This document shows positions 34,799 through 43,495 of a stretch of DNA of 54,518 bases, piece after piece; position 1 is the first letter of the stretch, and each line of letters opens with the position of its first letter. This DNA is from Actinobacteria bacterium UBA4426 (GTDB taxonomy: Bacteria; Actinomycetota; Actinomycetes; S36-B12): positions 1 through 54,518 of the forward strand of contig DGQA01000037.1 of the NCBI GenBank assembly GCA_002390705.1, given 5' to 3'. Under the pieces are notes generated by a model. That model was given only the letters and a program-made list of their open reading frames with translations, was not told the DNA's origin and searched no databases. Both the position numbers and the translations under genes were made by a program.

Positions 34799-35890
34799 TC
34801 ACTGCCCCTTGTACGAGGACAGGTTGCTATAGGCAGAGAAAAGATGTGCCGGATCGGGGCCTTCACAAATTCCTGGTTTTCCAATTCCGTCAAGGACAAC
34901 GAATCTCAATAAACCGCCACGGGCCTTTTTATCGATTCTCATCGTGGAGAGTAATTCCTCCCAGTGTCCGGCGGGATAAGTCGTCGGCAGACCGATTATC
35001 TCGAGCACATCACGGTGGACCTGGAGATCGTCCTTGGAAAGCCTTCCGGTGATGTGAGCCAGTTCGGCCACAAACATGATGCCAACCGACACTGCAGCTC
35101 CATGACGCCAAAGGTAGTTCTCACGCCTCTCCACCGCATGTCCGAAGGTATGTCCGTAGTTGAGTACTTCTCGGCCTAAATCCGGACCACCCTGTTCCGT
35201 AAAGTCCTGAGAGACCACTACCGATTTTACCGCAATCGCTCGCTCAATCAGAGAGGTCACGACTTCTTTGTTCGCATCAAATGAATTATCTCGTTCGGTC
35301 ACAATGGTTCGGAGTATTGACGGGTCACTGGTCAGCCCTACTTTGGCCACCTCCACGAGCCCAGAGCGCAGATCGATGTCGGGTAAAGACGCCAACAGAT
35401 TGACATCTATTACGACCAGACTCGGGCTGTGGAATGCGCCGACCAGATTTTTTCCAGCGTCGGTGTTGATTCCAGTCTTTCCGCCAACAGCAGCGTCCAC
35501 CATTCCAAGTAGTGTCGTAGGGACAGCGATCCATGGAATCCCTCGCAACCAAGTTGACGCCACAAAACCAGATAAGTCGGTTGTCGCTCCCCCACCTACA
35601 CCGATAATCATGTCCGAACGCGTAAAACCGGACGACCCTAAAACATACCAACAGTGCTCCAATACTGCGGTTGTTTTGGCATTTTCAGCATCCGGTATCT
35701 CGATCAGAACCACCTGCTTACCAAAGCCTTCCAATGACTTCTGCAGGAATTCGGCACTCACTCGCACTGCATTCGGGTAGATGAGCGCTACCTTGCCCGC
35801 GTCCGAGACTGCTTCCTCAAATTCACCAAAGAGCTCGCGTCCGATCAATATTTCGTATCGGCGTTCAGCCTCAACGTGGATACGTTTCAT
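34799..35890 (-). CDS. aroB: 3-dehydroquinate synthase
   Basis: AroB converts DAHP to 3-dehydroquinate using NAD and a divalent metal. The 363-residue protein shows the NAD-binding GVGGGATTDLSGFVASTW, the active-site PTTLLGMVDAAVGGKTGIN and Lys/Glu pattern SGLVEVAKVG, and the metal-binding His in LNYGHTFGHAVE. Its ATG overlaps the aroK stop (ATGA), so the two are probably translationally coupled. Confidence 0.98.
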   Translation of the reverse strand: MKRIHVEAERRYEILIGRELFGEFEEAVSDAGKVALIYPNAVRVSAEFLQKSLEGFGKQVVLIEIPDAENAKTTAVLEHCWYVLGSSGFTRSDMIIGVGGGATTDLSGFVASTWLRGIPWIAVPTTLLGMVDAAVGGKTGINTDAGKNLVGAFHSPSLVVIDVNLLASLPDIDLRSGLVEVAKVGLTSDPSILRTIVTERDNSFDANKEVVTSLIERAIAVKSVVVSQDFTEQGGPDLGREVLNYGHTFGHAVERRENYLWRHGAAVSVGIMFVAELAHITGRLSKDDLQVHRDVLEIIGLPTTYPAGHWEELLSTMRIDKKARGGLLRFVVLDGIGKPGICEGPDPAHLFSAYSNLSSYKGQ

Positions 35891-36405
35891 TGCGCACCAC
35901 CTGAGAGCTGGTCAGCGATTTGATGGGCAAGTTCAGACTGATCCAGAGTGTTTACGTCTATTCTCGAGGTGGCCAAGCCCTCATAGACCGGGGTGCGTGT
36001 TTCGAGCAAAGCCACCAAGTTTGCCCGCACGTTTCCGATTAACAGAGGCCTCGGAGCCGATAGACCTGCCCGACGAAACGCCACCGAGCTACTTACTTCT
36101 AACCAAAATATTGGTGAACCGCTTTCCCGCAATTGCCTTGCAGTATCCATATCCATGACTGATCCACCTCCCAAGGCCAAAACGCCATCAAATCCCGTAA
36201 GGGCCTGCGTTATTGCCGCGTGCTCCCAATCTCGGAACGTGGCCTCACCATGTCTCACAAAAATGTCAGGGACGGGCACGCCATGTTTCACTTCAACCAA
36301 TTGATCCGAGTCCGCAAAAGCGCAACCTAGGATCTGAGCGAGTAACTCGCCCACCGTAGTCTTTCCTGCACCAGGTGCGCCAATAAGAATTGCCCGCGGA
36401 GTCAT
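35887..36405 (-). CDS. aroK: Shikimate kinase
   Basis: AroK phosphorylates shikimate with ATP. The 172-residue protein has Walker A GAPGAGKTT at 9-17, the DxD-type motif FADSDQLVE, the shikimate-binding FRDWEHAA with Arg, and the GGGSVMD motif. It follows aroC by six bases and overlaps aroB by four. Length and motifs are standard. Confidence 0.97.
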   Translation of the reverse strand: MTPRAILIGAPGAGKTTVGELLAQILGCAFADSDQLVEVKHGVPVPDIFVRHGEATFRDWEHAAITQALTGFDGVLALGGGSVMDMDTARQLRESGSPIFWLEVSSSVAFRRAGLSAPRPLLIGNVRANLVALLETRTPVYEGLATSRIDVNTLDQSELAHQIADQLSGGAQ

Positions 36406-36411
36406 GAGTAC

Positions 36412-37614
36412 CTACTGCGCCGAAGGCGCTATCTTGATGGCGAGATTTTCCAAGTAACTGTGAATATTTCGCTGGCACTCAGACAACGAGTCTCCACCGA
36501 ACTTGTTCAAGATAGCCTCAGCGAGTACTAAGGCGACCATCGCTTCGGCGACCACACCAGCTGCCGGTACCGCACACACATCAGACCTTTGATTTATCGC
36601 GACTGCGGCTTCTTTCGTGGCTGTATCAATTGTTTGTAGAGCCTTGGGAATCGTCGAAATGGGTTTCATTGCAGCACGCACCCGCAACAGTTCGCCGGTA
36701 CTCATCCCGCCTTCAGTTCCCCCAGACTTCCCGCTATTGCGACGCACTTGGTCACCGTCGCCAAATATTTCGTCTTGTGCAAGTGACCCGCGAATTCCCG
36801 CCAAATCGAAACCGTCCCCCACTTCAACACCCTTTATTGCTTGGATTCCCATGAGGGCCGCAGCCAAAGCAGAATCAAGCCTACGATCCCAGTGCGTGTG
36901 ACTACCTAATCCCGGCGGAAGGCCCATTGCTACCACCTCGACGACACCACCCAAAGTGTCACCATCGCTGTGGGCTGCACCAATTTCTTTCTCCATTAAG
37001 GAACTCACCTCGGCATCACAACACCGCACCGGGCTGGCGTCGATGCGGGCAGCGTCCTCCGGGGTGGGAGTGGGGCCGGTGTAGGTCACCGATCCAATTT
37101 GCACCACGTGAGACACGAGCGTGATGCCAGCGGACTGCTCGAGAAAGGCGCGCGCAACTGCTCCCAGCGCAACCCGTGCGGCGGTCTCGCGAGCACTTGC
37201 GCGCTCCAAGATCGGTCGTGCTTCGGTGAAATCAAACTTTTGCATCCCGGCGAGGTCCGCATGGCCTGGCCTTGGTCGGGTCAAGGGGGCATTTCGCGCA
37301 ACGCCTTCGAGGTCCTGCTGATCAACTGGATCCGGACTCATCACCGTTTCCCACTTTGGCCATTCGGTGTTACCAATTTGTATCGCTATGGGTCCCCCCA
37401 TTGTGAGCCCGTGTCGCACACCCCCCAACAGTTTCACTTCATCTTTCTCAAATTTCATCCGGGCACCACGGCCGGTACCAAGTCGCCGGCGGGCTAGATC
37501 GCGGTCTAAGTCGGCCGTAGTAATGTGAAATGACGCAGGCAGACCCTCAATGATCGCCGTCAAGGCAGGTCCGTGAGATTCCCCAGCAGTTAACCAACGA
37601 AGTCGCGACACCAT
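36412..37614 (-). CDS. aroC: Chorismate synthase
   Basis: AroC eliminates phosphate from EPSP to give chorismate and needs reduced FMN. The 400-residue protein begins with the family signature RWLTAGESHGPALTAI and contains RRLGTGRGARM, TRPRPGHADLAG and RASARETAARVALG. It is followed by aroK and aroB. It lies 23 bases from the prepilin peptidase-like gene on the same strand. Confidence 0.98.
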   Translation of the reverse strand: MVSRLRWLTAGESHGPALTAIIEGLPASFHITTADLDRDLARRRLGTGRGARMKFEKDEVKLLGGVRHGLTMGGPIAIQIGNTEWPKWETVMSPDPVDQQDLEGVARNAPLTRPRPGHADLAGMQKFDFTEARPILERASARETAARVALGAVARAFLEQSAGITLVSHVVQIGSVTYTGPTPTPEDAARIDASPVRCCDAEVSSLMEKEIGAAHSDGDTLGGVVEVVAMGLPPGLGSHTHWDRRLDSALAAALMGIQAIKGVEVGDGFDLAGIRGSLAQDEIFGDGDQVRRNSGKSGGTEGGMSTGELLRVRAAMKPISTIPKALQTIDTATKEAAVAINQRSDVCAVPAAGVVAEAMVALVLAEAILNKFGGDSLSECQRNIHSYLENLAIKIAPSAQ

Positions 37615-37637
37615 GGGCTAATACTGTCAGATACGGC

Positions 37638-38135
37638 CTAGGCACCCGCCGTCACACCTATTGCAATGCATCCGGATGCAAGTACCCCAAGGGCCATAAA
37701 TGGTCCGAAGGGCACACTGTGGTTTCCCCGCTTGCTCACCATCTGTGGCAGAGCCCACAACGCGGCTCCCACGAATGAAATCAGCGCGCCGAGGTAGAGA
37801 TACGTCCAGCCAAGGGACCCCAAATACAATCCGATTACCCCGGCATATTTCACATCACCCATCCCCATTCCGCCGAGAAGATGAATCATCAGGTACCCAA
37901 GGACAGTGATCAGCGACCCAAGAACTGCGTTGGTGACAATTGTGAAGTTCCCTCGGGAGAAGGCGGCGATGGTGAATCCCAGTAGACCGCACAGATACCC
38001 GGTCGCGACTAGGGTGTTGGGCAGTCGGTGCTCTCTAAAGTCGACACGTGAAAGCATGGCTGCTGTCGCGACGAACGACGACCATGTGGCGACGTAAGCA
38101 AGGTAAGTGAGAGTGTTTGGTGCCCCGATGTCCAT
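37638..38135 (-). CDS. A24-family prepilin peptidase-like protein
   Basis: The protein belongs to the type IV prepilin peptidase (A24) family, aspartyl proteases that cut leader peptides of pilins. It has about five hydrophobic segments and the two catalytic Asp motifs: DFREHRLPN near residue 32 and GMGMGDVKYA around 90. It is 165 residues from ATG 38135, lacking the methyltransferase domain of full PilD; a TTG start at 38162 is the alternative and neither has a clear ribosome site. No pilin or pilus assembly gene is in the window. A peptidase gene between aroE and aroC recurs in Actinobacteria. Its substrate is unknown. Confidence 0.85.
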   Translation of the reverse strand: MDIGAPNTLTYLAYVATWSSFVATAAMLSRVDFREHRLPNTLVATGYLCGLLGFTIAAFSRGNFTIVTNAVLGSLITVLGYLMIHLLGGMGMGDVKYAGVIGLYLGSLGWTYLYLGALISFVGAALWALPQMVSKRGNHSVPFGPFMALGVLASGCIAIGVTAGA

Positions 38136-38179
38136 ACCAGGATTCTGTGCGCGTTTTCCCAACTACTCAAGGGTCGCAA

Positions 38180-39001
38180 TTAGGTTGTGGGTAACCCGTT
38201 CGACAAGGCGGCCCGCATAGCCTCTACTGGTGCCGGCAAGCCGGTAAAAAGTTCAACTTGGATTGATGCTTGCCATAGGAGCATCTCAATCCCACCCAGT
38301 ACTACTCCACCACCGTGCTCTTTCCAATGGCTGCCCAGAACACTAGGCCATGGACTGTAAGAGATATCGAACAACGCGGGAAGGCCTTGCCGTGCACCAA
38401 TCTTGCTCACGATCTGGTCCTGCGCGCTACCGGGGACTGTGCTGATTGCTAGGTCTGCGGTGAGCGAAATTTCTTCGGAGAAATCAGCCCACTCGACTTG
38501 AATTCCAAGTGCCTCGCCTTGTGAACGGATCCGCCCCGCGGAATCTCGATTTCGTGCAATGCATGTGACCTCGCGTACCCCCAGATGGTCCAGGGCACTG
38601 AGTGCGCTTCGGCCAGTCGCGCCTGACCCGATAATGATGGCCGAATCGACTGATTCAATACCCGCTCGCCTAATTGTGCGGGAGATTCCGAAAACATCGG
38701 TGTTTTCCAGCGCCCATTCACCGTGCATGTTTCGGTACACGGTGTTTGCGCAACCGGTCTGTTCGACCAGAGATGACCGCGCGGATACGAGATTGAGAAC
38801 ATCCAGTTTCAAAGGCATGGTGAGTGAGTAGCCCACATGGTCAGCATCAAGTTCGGCAATTCGTCCTGCTAGCTGCGCAATGGATGTGTCGATAGCCGTG
38901 TACTCGATGGCAATCCCGAGTACTTGATAGGCCGCGTTATGCAACACTGGTGACAGTGAGTGCGCTATGGGTGACCCAAGGACTGCTGCCTTCATGTTCA
39001 T
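38180..39001 (-). CDS. aroE: Shikimate dehydrogenase
   Basis: AroE reduces 3-dehydroshikimate to shikimate with NADPH. The N-terminal substrate domain has AVLGSPIAHSLSPVLHNAAY with the Ser/Ser shikimate-binding motif, and SLTMPLKLDV with the catalytic Lys. The nucleotide domain has IIGSGATGRSALSAL and RNRDSAGRI. The protein is 273 residues. Two Met codons are close to the start (MNMKAAVLG). It lies 39 bases after mltG on the same strand. Sequence is typical of the AroE group rather than quinate dehydrogenase, but this is inference. Confidence 0.93.
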   Translation of the reverse strand: MNMKAAVLGSPIAHSLSPVLHNAAYQVLGIAIEYTAIDTSIAQLAGRIAELDADHVGYSLTMPLKLDVLNLVSARSSLVEQTGCANTVYRNMHGEWALENTDVFGISRTIRRAGIESVDSAIIIGSGATGRSALSALDHLGVREVTCIARNRDSAGRIRSQGEALGIQVEWADFSEEISLTADLAISTVPGSAQDQIVSKIGARQGLPALFDISYSPWPSVLGSHWKEHGGGVVLGGIEMLLWQASIQVELFTGLPAPVEAMRAALSNGLPTT

Positions 39002-39040
39002 CCTGTCATCCTGTGATCGTGTGATCGCCTCAATCAGTCG

Positions 39041-40129
39041 TCACCGTGAATCTAGGTAGGCGCGATACTGAGCCTTCAATTTAAGAAACCTGTCGTAGGT
39101 TTTGGCAAATTTCGTCTCGCCTGTGTCGGGGTTGATGGTCACAAAATACAGCCACTTCCCTTTTGCAGGCGCCAGCGCAGCCTCAAGGGCCGCCTCCCCA
39201 GGTGAATTGATCGGAGTTGGCGGTAGTCCAGTGTTCACATAGGTGTTGTATGGCGAATCATTCTCCAATTGATCTGCTGAAAGTTCCAGCTCGTCCAGCC
39301 CGAGCGCATACGAGACTGTGGAATCAAACTGCAAGGCCATCTCAGCCTCCAACCGGTTGTAGACCACCGCCGCAACCTTTGCGAAATCCTTCGGAACGAC
39401 CTCACCTTCCAGAAGCGAGGCGATAATCAGCACTTCATAGGGATTAAGCCCCGCCTGCGCTGCCCGACCATCTAGATCAATGACACTCGCCGATTCATTA
39501 AAGCGCTTAACCAAAGTATTCAGAATTGACTCCGCATTTTCGTCTCCCGCCAAATCGTATGTGGCCGGGAACATGAATCCTTCTGGCCGGTTTTCGGCCC
39601 AACTTGGCAGCGCTAGGAGGTCAGGGTTTTGAAGTACTCGATCAAAGTCCTCGCTCGGCAGACCAGTTGCCGTGGAAGCCACAGTGATTGTTTCGCCTAA
39701 ACGCAGGCCCTCCGGCAAAACCAATCTTGATTCCGACCGAGATTCAGGATCCAGCATCCGTAGTAAGGCAGACTCGCCACTCATCTGCATCCGCAACGCG
39801 TATTGACCCGGGCCGATTGATGCGCTTTGGGCGTTATTCGCCGCCGCAGAAGTGAAACTTTCTACCGACTTGACAACATCGGCAGCTTGGAGAGTTCTTC
39901 CGATTTCGGTGAGACTGTCTCCTCGGCTCACGAGCACGGTGACTGATCCCTCACCAACACCCACGTAGTCGTTGCTTTCAACGGTGCCACCAAATAGTGA
40001 GTAAATTCCGAACACCATGGCAATGAGCGCCATCAGACCCGCGCCTATGACAACCCGCTTGCCTACACTATTGCTGTTACGAGATGGCGGCAATTGCTCG
40101 TCGCTGAGCATCTCATCAATGAATGTCAC
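39041..40129 (-). CDS. mltG: Endolytic transglycosylase MltG
   Basis: MltG is a membrane-anchored lytic transglycosylase that cuts nascent peptidoglycan strands. The 362-residue protein has a short cytoplasmic N-terminus, one membrane helix at about 25-46, a LysM-like region, and the YceG catalytic domain: RPEGFMFPATYDL, the catalytic Glu241 in IIASLLEGEV, VVYNRLEAEMALQFDSTV and GLPPTPINSPG. It begins with GTG overlapping the ruvX stop as GTGA. The order alaS-ruvX-mltG-aroE is widely conserved in Actinobacteria. Confidence 0.96.
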   Translation of the reverse strand: MTFIDEMLSDEQLPPSRNSNSVGKRVVIGAGLMALIAMVFGIYSLFGGTVESNDYVGVGEGSVTVLVSRGDSLTEIGRTLQAADVVKSVESFTSAAANNAQSASIGPGQYALRMQMSGESALLRMLDPESRSESRLVLPEGLRLGETITVASTATGLPSEDFDRVLQNPDLLALPSWAENRPEGFMFPATYDLAGDENAESILNTLVKRFNESASVIDLDGRAAQAGLNPYEVLIIASLLEGEVVPKDFAKVAAVVYNRLEAEMALQFDSTVSYALGLDELELSADQLENDSPYNTYVNTGLPPTPINSPGEAALEAALAPAKGKWLYFVTINPDTGETKFAKTYDRFLKLKAQYRAYLDSR

Positions 40130-40566
40130 TCCAGCGGACCTTTCGTGCGGATCAATGTATCGACGTAGGACTGAAGAAAGATTGCAGCAGCAGCGCTATC
40201 GACCTTACTACGCATCTGCCTGGAATTATGGCCACCTGCGCGCAACGCACTCGACGCCTGCACGGTGGTCAATCTTTCATCAACCAGAATAATTGGAATC
40301 GAGGTATTTTGCTCAAGTTGGCGCGCCCAATCGCGTGCAGTGTGCGTTGAAGCAGTATCTGCTCCCCTTAAATTGCTTGGCAACCCCACCACAATCTCAC
40401 ATGGCTCATATTCGTTGATGATCGATACTGCAGCCGTAATGGAACCCTCACCACCACTAATTGCACTTTGTGGTGAGGCCAGGATCGCGTCAATGTCGCA
40501 AGTTGCCACACCAATGCGGACGGTTCCCACGTCAAATCCCACCCGTCGTTGATTGCTTCGACTCAT
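40126..40566 (-). CDS. ruvX: Putative pre-16S rRNA nuclease YqgF/RuvX
   Basis: This RNase H-fold protein family finishes the 5' end of 16S rRNA and was first proposed as a Holliday-junction resolvase. The frame is open into alaS, but ATG 40566 gives the family start RRVGFDVGTVRIGVA with the first catalytic Asp and a 146-residue product. Other motifs are VVGLPSNLRGADT and LVDERLTTVQA with Asp/Glu. It starts one base after the alaS stop and overlaps mltG. Confidence 0.95.
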   Translation of the reverse strand: MSRSNQRRVGFDVGTVRIGVATCDIDAILASPQSAISGGEGSITAAVSIINEYEPCEIVVGLPSNLRGADTASTHTARDWARQLEQNTSIPIILVDERLTTVQASSALRAGGHNSRQMRSKVDSAAAAIFLQSYVDTLIRTKGPLE

Positions 40567-40567
40567 G

Positions 40568-43237
40568 CTATTGGGCCACCAACGCTGCTTCCACGCTCGC
40601 CACCGCCGCAGCAAGTGCGGCACTGTTAGTCCCTGCTCCTTGTGCAAAGTTGTCCTTGCCACCACCATTACCGTCAAGTTCGTGTAGTGCCAAACGAAGT
40701 AGATGTTGAGCTGAGTATCCTGCTCTCACCCCGGCATCATTTACCGCAATGACCGCCGAAACTTTATCGCCTGTGACCACAGTTCCGAACGCAACCGCCA
40801 CCGATGAATTGCCCGCCCGGGAAATCACCTGCTGTGCCAACTCGCGCAGACTGCTGGCATCAGAACCGTCGGGAGCCCCGAACACCCACAAATCACAACT
40901 TCCGTGACGTGCTGGTTCACCGACGATGCTGTCTGCGTTATTGAGCAGAGCCGAACGCTTACCTTCAGCAATTTCCTTTTCCGCCGCTTTTAACGCGCTA
41001 ATCGTCGACTCGAGTCGGTCCGCTAGCTGATCTGCCGGCACTTTCAGCATCGACGTGAGTTTACCTACTAAAACGTGCTCATTGGCCGCAAACTCGTATG
41101 CGTCTGCACCCACCAGCGCCTCAACTCGCCGAACCCCTGCGCCCACCGAACCCTCTCCAACGAAATACACAAGACCCAGCGCTCCAGTGCGCTGCGCATG
41201 TGTCCCCCCACACAATTCATGCGCCCAGTCACCCACGGACACCACGCGGACTTCATTGCCATATTTTTCTCCAAAGAGTGCCATTGCGCCCATGTTCAAG
41301 GCCTCCTGCTGTGACATAAGGCTCGCAGTTACCGCTAGATCTTCAATCAACATTGTGTTCACGTACTGCTCAACATCGCGCAAGACCGCTGGCGAAACAG
41401 CCTCGGGACTGGGGAAGTCGAATCGGAATCGCCCAGGAGAATTCTCCGAACCCATTTGGGTCGCAGTCTCGCCAAGTCGCTCACGAAATGCCCGATGCAC
41501 CATATGCGTTGCTGTGTGAGCCCGTGAAATTGCCTTTCTTCGTTCAATATCAACCGAAGCAATAACCGTTTCACCCACCGTAAACTCCCCGGCGACGATC
41601 CGACCACGGTGCAGGAACAGACCCGCAACCGGGGTTTGCACGTCGTAGACATCCACACGTGATGCCCCCGAGCCTGAAGTGATCACACCGTGATCGCCCA
41701 ACTGTCCGCCCGACTCTGCGTAAAAAGGCGTCCGGTCCAAAATTAATTCGACGTTATCTCCTACACCAGCTGCCGGCACCGAGACCCCGTCAATAACCAG
41801 GCCAGTGATGTGAGCCTCTGTCATGCTTTCCATGTATCCCGTAAATTCGGTCGTGCCACCGACAGTCAGAATTTCCTTGTACGCGGTGGAAGTAGCGAAG
41901 TCACTTTTGCGCGCAATGGAGTCTGCCTTAGCCCGACTGCGCTGCTCTTGCATAAGTTCAGTGAAGCGCTCTCGGTCAACCTGCAACCCTGCTTCACTCG
42001 CCATTTCCATCGTTAAATCGATCGGAAACCCATAAGTGTCATGTAGTGCGAAAGCCTTCTCACCGGAAATAATTGTGCCGCCAGATTTCTTCGTCTGAAG
42101 CGCGGCGGTATCAAAAAGCACGCTTCCCGTGCTCAAAGTCTGAGCGAAGGCAGCTTCCTCGCCTGCTGCGATGCTCAATATTCGTTCCCGTGACTCACTA
42201 AGTTCGGGGTATTGGGGAGCCATGACTTCAATGGCCGAGTCGCACAAGGTGCGCAGAGTCGGTTCAACCGCCCCGAGAAGTCTCATATTGCGAATTACCC
42301 TGCGCATGAGCCTGCGCAGAACGTAGCCGCGTCCCTCATTGCCCGGGATAACTCCGTCAGAAATGAGAAAAATACACGTTCGTGAATGGTCAGCTACAAC
42401 TCGCAAGGCAATATCGTCGCTCTCTGCCGCTCCATAAACAGTGCTGGTGAGTACAGACGCCGTGTCTAAGATCCCGCGCGTCGTGTCAATCTCATAAATG
42501 TTCTCGACACCCTGCAAGATCGCGGCCATCCGTTCAAGACCCATACCGGTATCAATATTTGCCGCAGGTAATGGCCCAAGAATTGGGAAATCGTTCTTGC
42601 CCGCTCCTTCGCCACGCTCAAATTGCATGAAGACTAGGTTCCACACTTCCAAATATCGATTCTCATCCGCAATGGGTCCACCCTCACGACCAAATTCAGG
42701 GCCGCGGTCGTAGTAGATCTCTGAACAAGGACCACACGGCCCGGGGATACCCATGGACCAGTAGTTGTCTTCCATCCCACGCCGTTGAATGCGTTCCGGT
42801 GGGACACCCACGACATCGCGCCAGATAGCCTCGCTTTCGTCGTCATCTTGGTACACAGTGACCCATAGTCGTTGGGATTCGAATCCGTATCCGCCGTCTT
42901 CGATTGAACCGGTGAGTAACTCCCAAGCAAGCGGGATCGCCTCCGCCTTAAAATAATCACCAAAGGAAAAGTTACCCGCCATCTGGAAAAATGAGGCGTG
43001 CCTCGTCGTTTTCCCGACTTCTTCGATGTCAAGAGTTCGCACGACTTTCTGTACGCTCGTGGCGCGTGAATACGGAGCGGGAGCCTCACCCAAAAAATAC
43101 GGCTTAAAAGGCACCATGCCCGCGTTGACAAAGAGCAACGTTGGGTCGTCCAGGATCAAAGACGCCGAAGGAACGATTTCGTGCCCACGTTTCTCAAAGA
43201 AAGAGAGAAATCGAGCCCGAATTTGCGCGGAATCCAT
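40568..43237 (-). CDS. alaS: Alanine--tRNA ligase
   Basis: AlaRS charges tRNA-Ala and has an editing domain. The 889-residue protein begins RARFLSFFEKRGHEIVPSASL, has class II motifs (HASFFQMAGNFSFGDYFK, TGMGLERMAAI), the editing-domain metal ligands in HTATHMVHRAF and ELCGGTHA, and the C-terminal DHH-associated domain ending GGGGKD-like GNGGGKDNFAQGAG. A strong AAAGGAG lies nine bases before the ATG. It is the first gene of the alaS-ruvX-mltG-aroE group and follows a small membrane protein gene. Confidence 0.98.
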   Translation of the reverse strand: MDSAQIRARFLSFFEKRGHEIVPSASLILDDPTLLFVNAGMVPFKPYFLGEAPAPYSRATSVQKVVRTLDIEEVGKTTRHASFFQMAGNFSFGDYFKAEAIPLAWELLTGSIEDGGYGFESQRLWVTVYQDDDESEAIWRDVVGVPPERIQRRGMEDNYWSMGIPGPCGPCSEIYYDRGPEFGREGGPIADENRYLEVWNLVFMQFERGEGAGKNDFPILGPLPAANIDTGMGLERMAAILQGVENIYEIDTTRGILDTASVLTSTVYGAAESDDIALRVVADHSRTCIFLISDGVIPGNEGRGYVLRRLMRRVIRNMRLLGAVEPTLRTLCDSAIEVMAPQYPELSESRERILSIAAGEEAAFAQTLSTGSVLFDTAALQTKKSGGTIISGEKAFALHDTYGFPIDLTMEMASEAGLQVDRERFTELMQEQRSRAKADSIARKSDFATSTAYKEILTVGGTTEFTGYMESMTEAHITGLVIDGVSVPAAGVGDNVELILDRTPFYAESGGQLGDHGVITSGSGASRVDVYDVQTPVAGLFLHRGRIVAGEFTVGETVIASVDIERRKAISRAHTATHMVHRAFRERLGETATQMGSENSPGRFRFDFPSPEAVSPAVLRDVEQYVNTMLIEDLAVTASLMSQQEALNMGAMALFGEKYGNEVRVVSVGDWAHELCGGTHAQRTGALGLVYFVGEGSVGAGVRRVEALVGADAYEFAANEHVLVGKLTSMLKVPADQLADRLESTISALKAAEKEIAEGKRSALLNNADSIVGEPARHGSCDLWVFGAPDGSDASSLRELAQQVISRAGNSSVAVAFGTVVTGDKVSAVIAVNDAGVRAGYSAQHLLRLALHELDGNGGGKDNFAQGAGTNSAALAAAVASVEAALVAQ

Positions 43238-43270
43238 GTGACTTGCTCCTTTATTGCGGGTACGGATTGA

Positions 43271-43492
43271 CTAGGTTATGGAATCTTGGGGTGGGCCAGC
43301 AGAATTGTCCCCGCCCCGCAGCTTCACAAACTGATCCCCCAGACCCACGGCCAACGACTTAGCAGAGTTCCCGGCGTCCATAACGGTGAGAACGAGGCCT
43401 TTATCTACTGATTCATTCGCCAACTCTTCCAATTTGCGGTAGGCGAGGATTCCTCCTGCGGCGCCCAAAGTCATCCATACCATTCTGCGCAT
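43271..43492 (-). CDS. Small membrane-anchored protein (DUF6167-like)
   Basis: The 73-residue product starts with a basic residue pair and a short hydrophobic helix (MRRMVWMTLGAAGGILAY), then a charged region (RKLEELANESVDKG) and a soluble tail with DQFVKLRGGDN. This layout, and its place directly before alaS, resemble the small proteins annotated as DUF6167 in Streptomyces, but the resemblance is only in pattern. It starts three bases after the rarA stop. Function unknown; probably a bitopic membrane protein. Confidence 0.7.
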   Translation of the reverse strand: MRRMVWMTLGAAGGILAYRKLEELANESVDKGLVLTVMDAGNSAKSLAVGLGDQFVKLRGGDNSAGPPQDSIT

Positions 43493-43495
43493 GGT

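Noticed and set aside
41055..41519. Long plus-strand open frame opposite alaS
   Set aside because: Low-complexity Ser/Thr/Pro/Arg composition typical of an antisense shadow of a real gene. The same applies to other long frames opposite uvrA, rarA, aspS and hisS.
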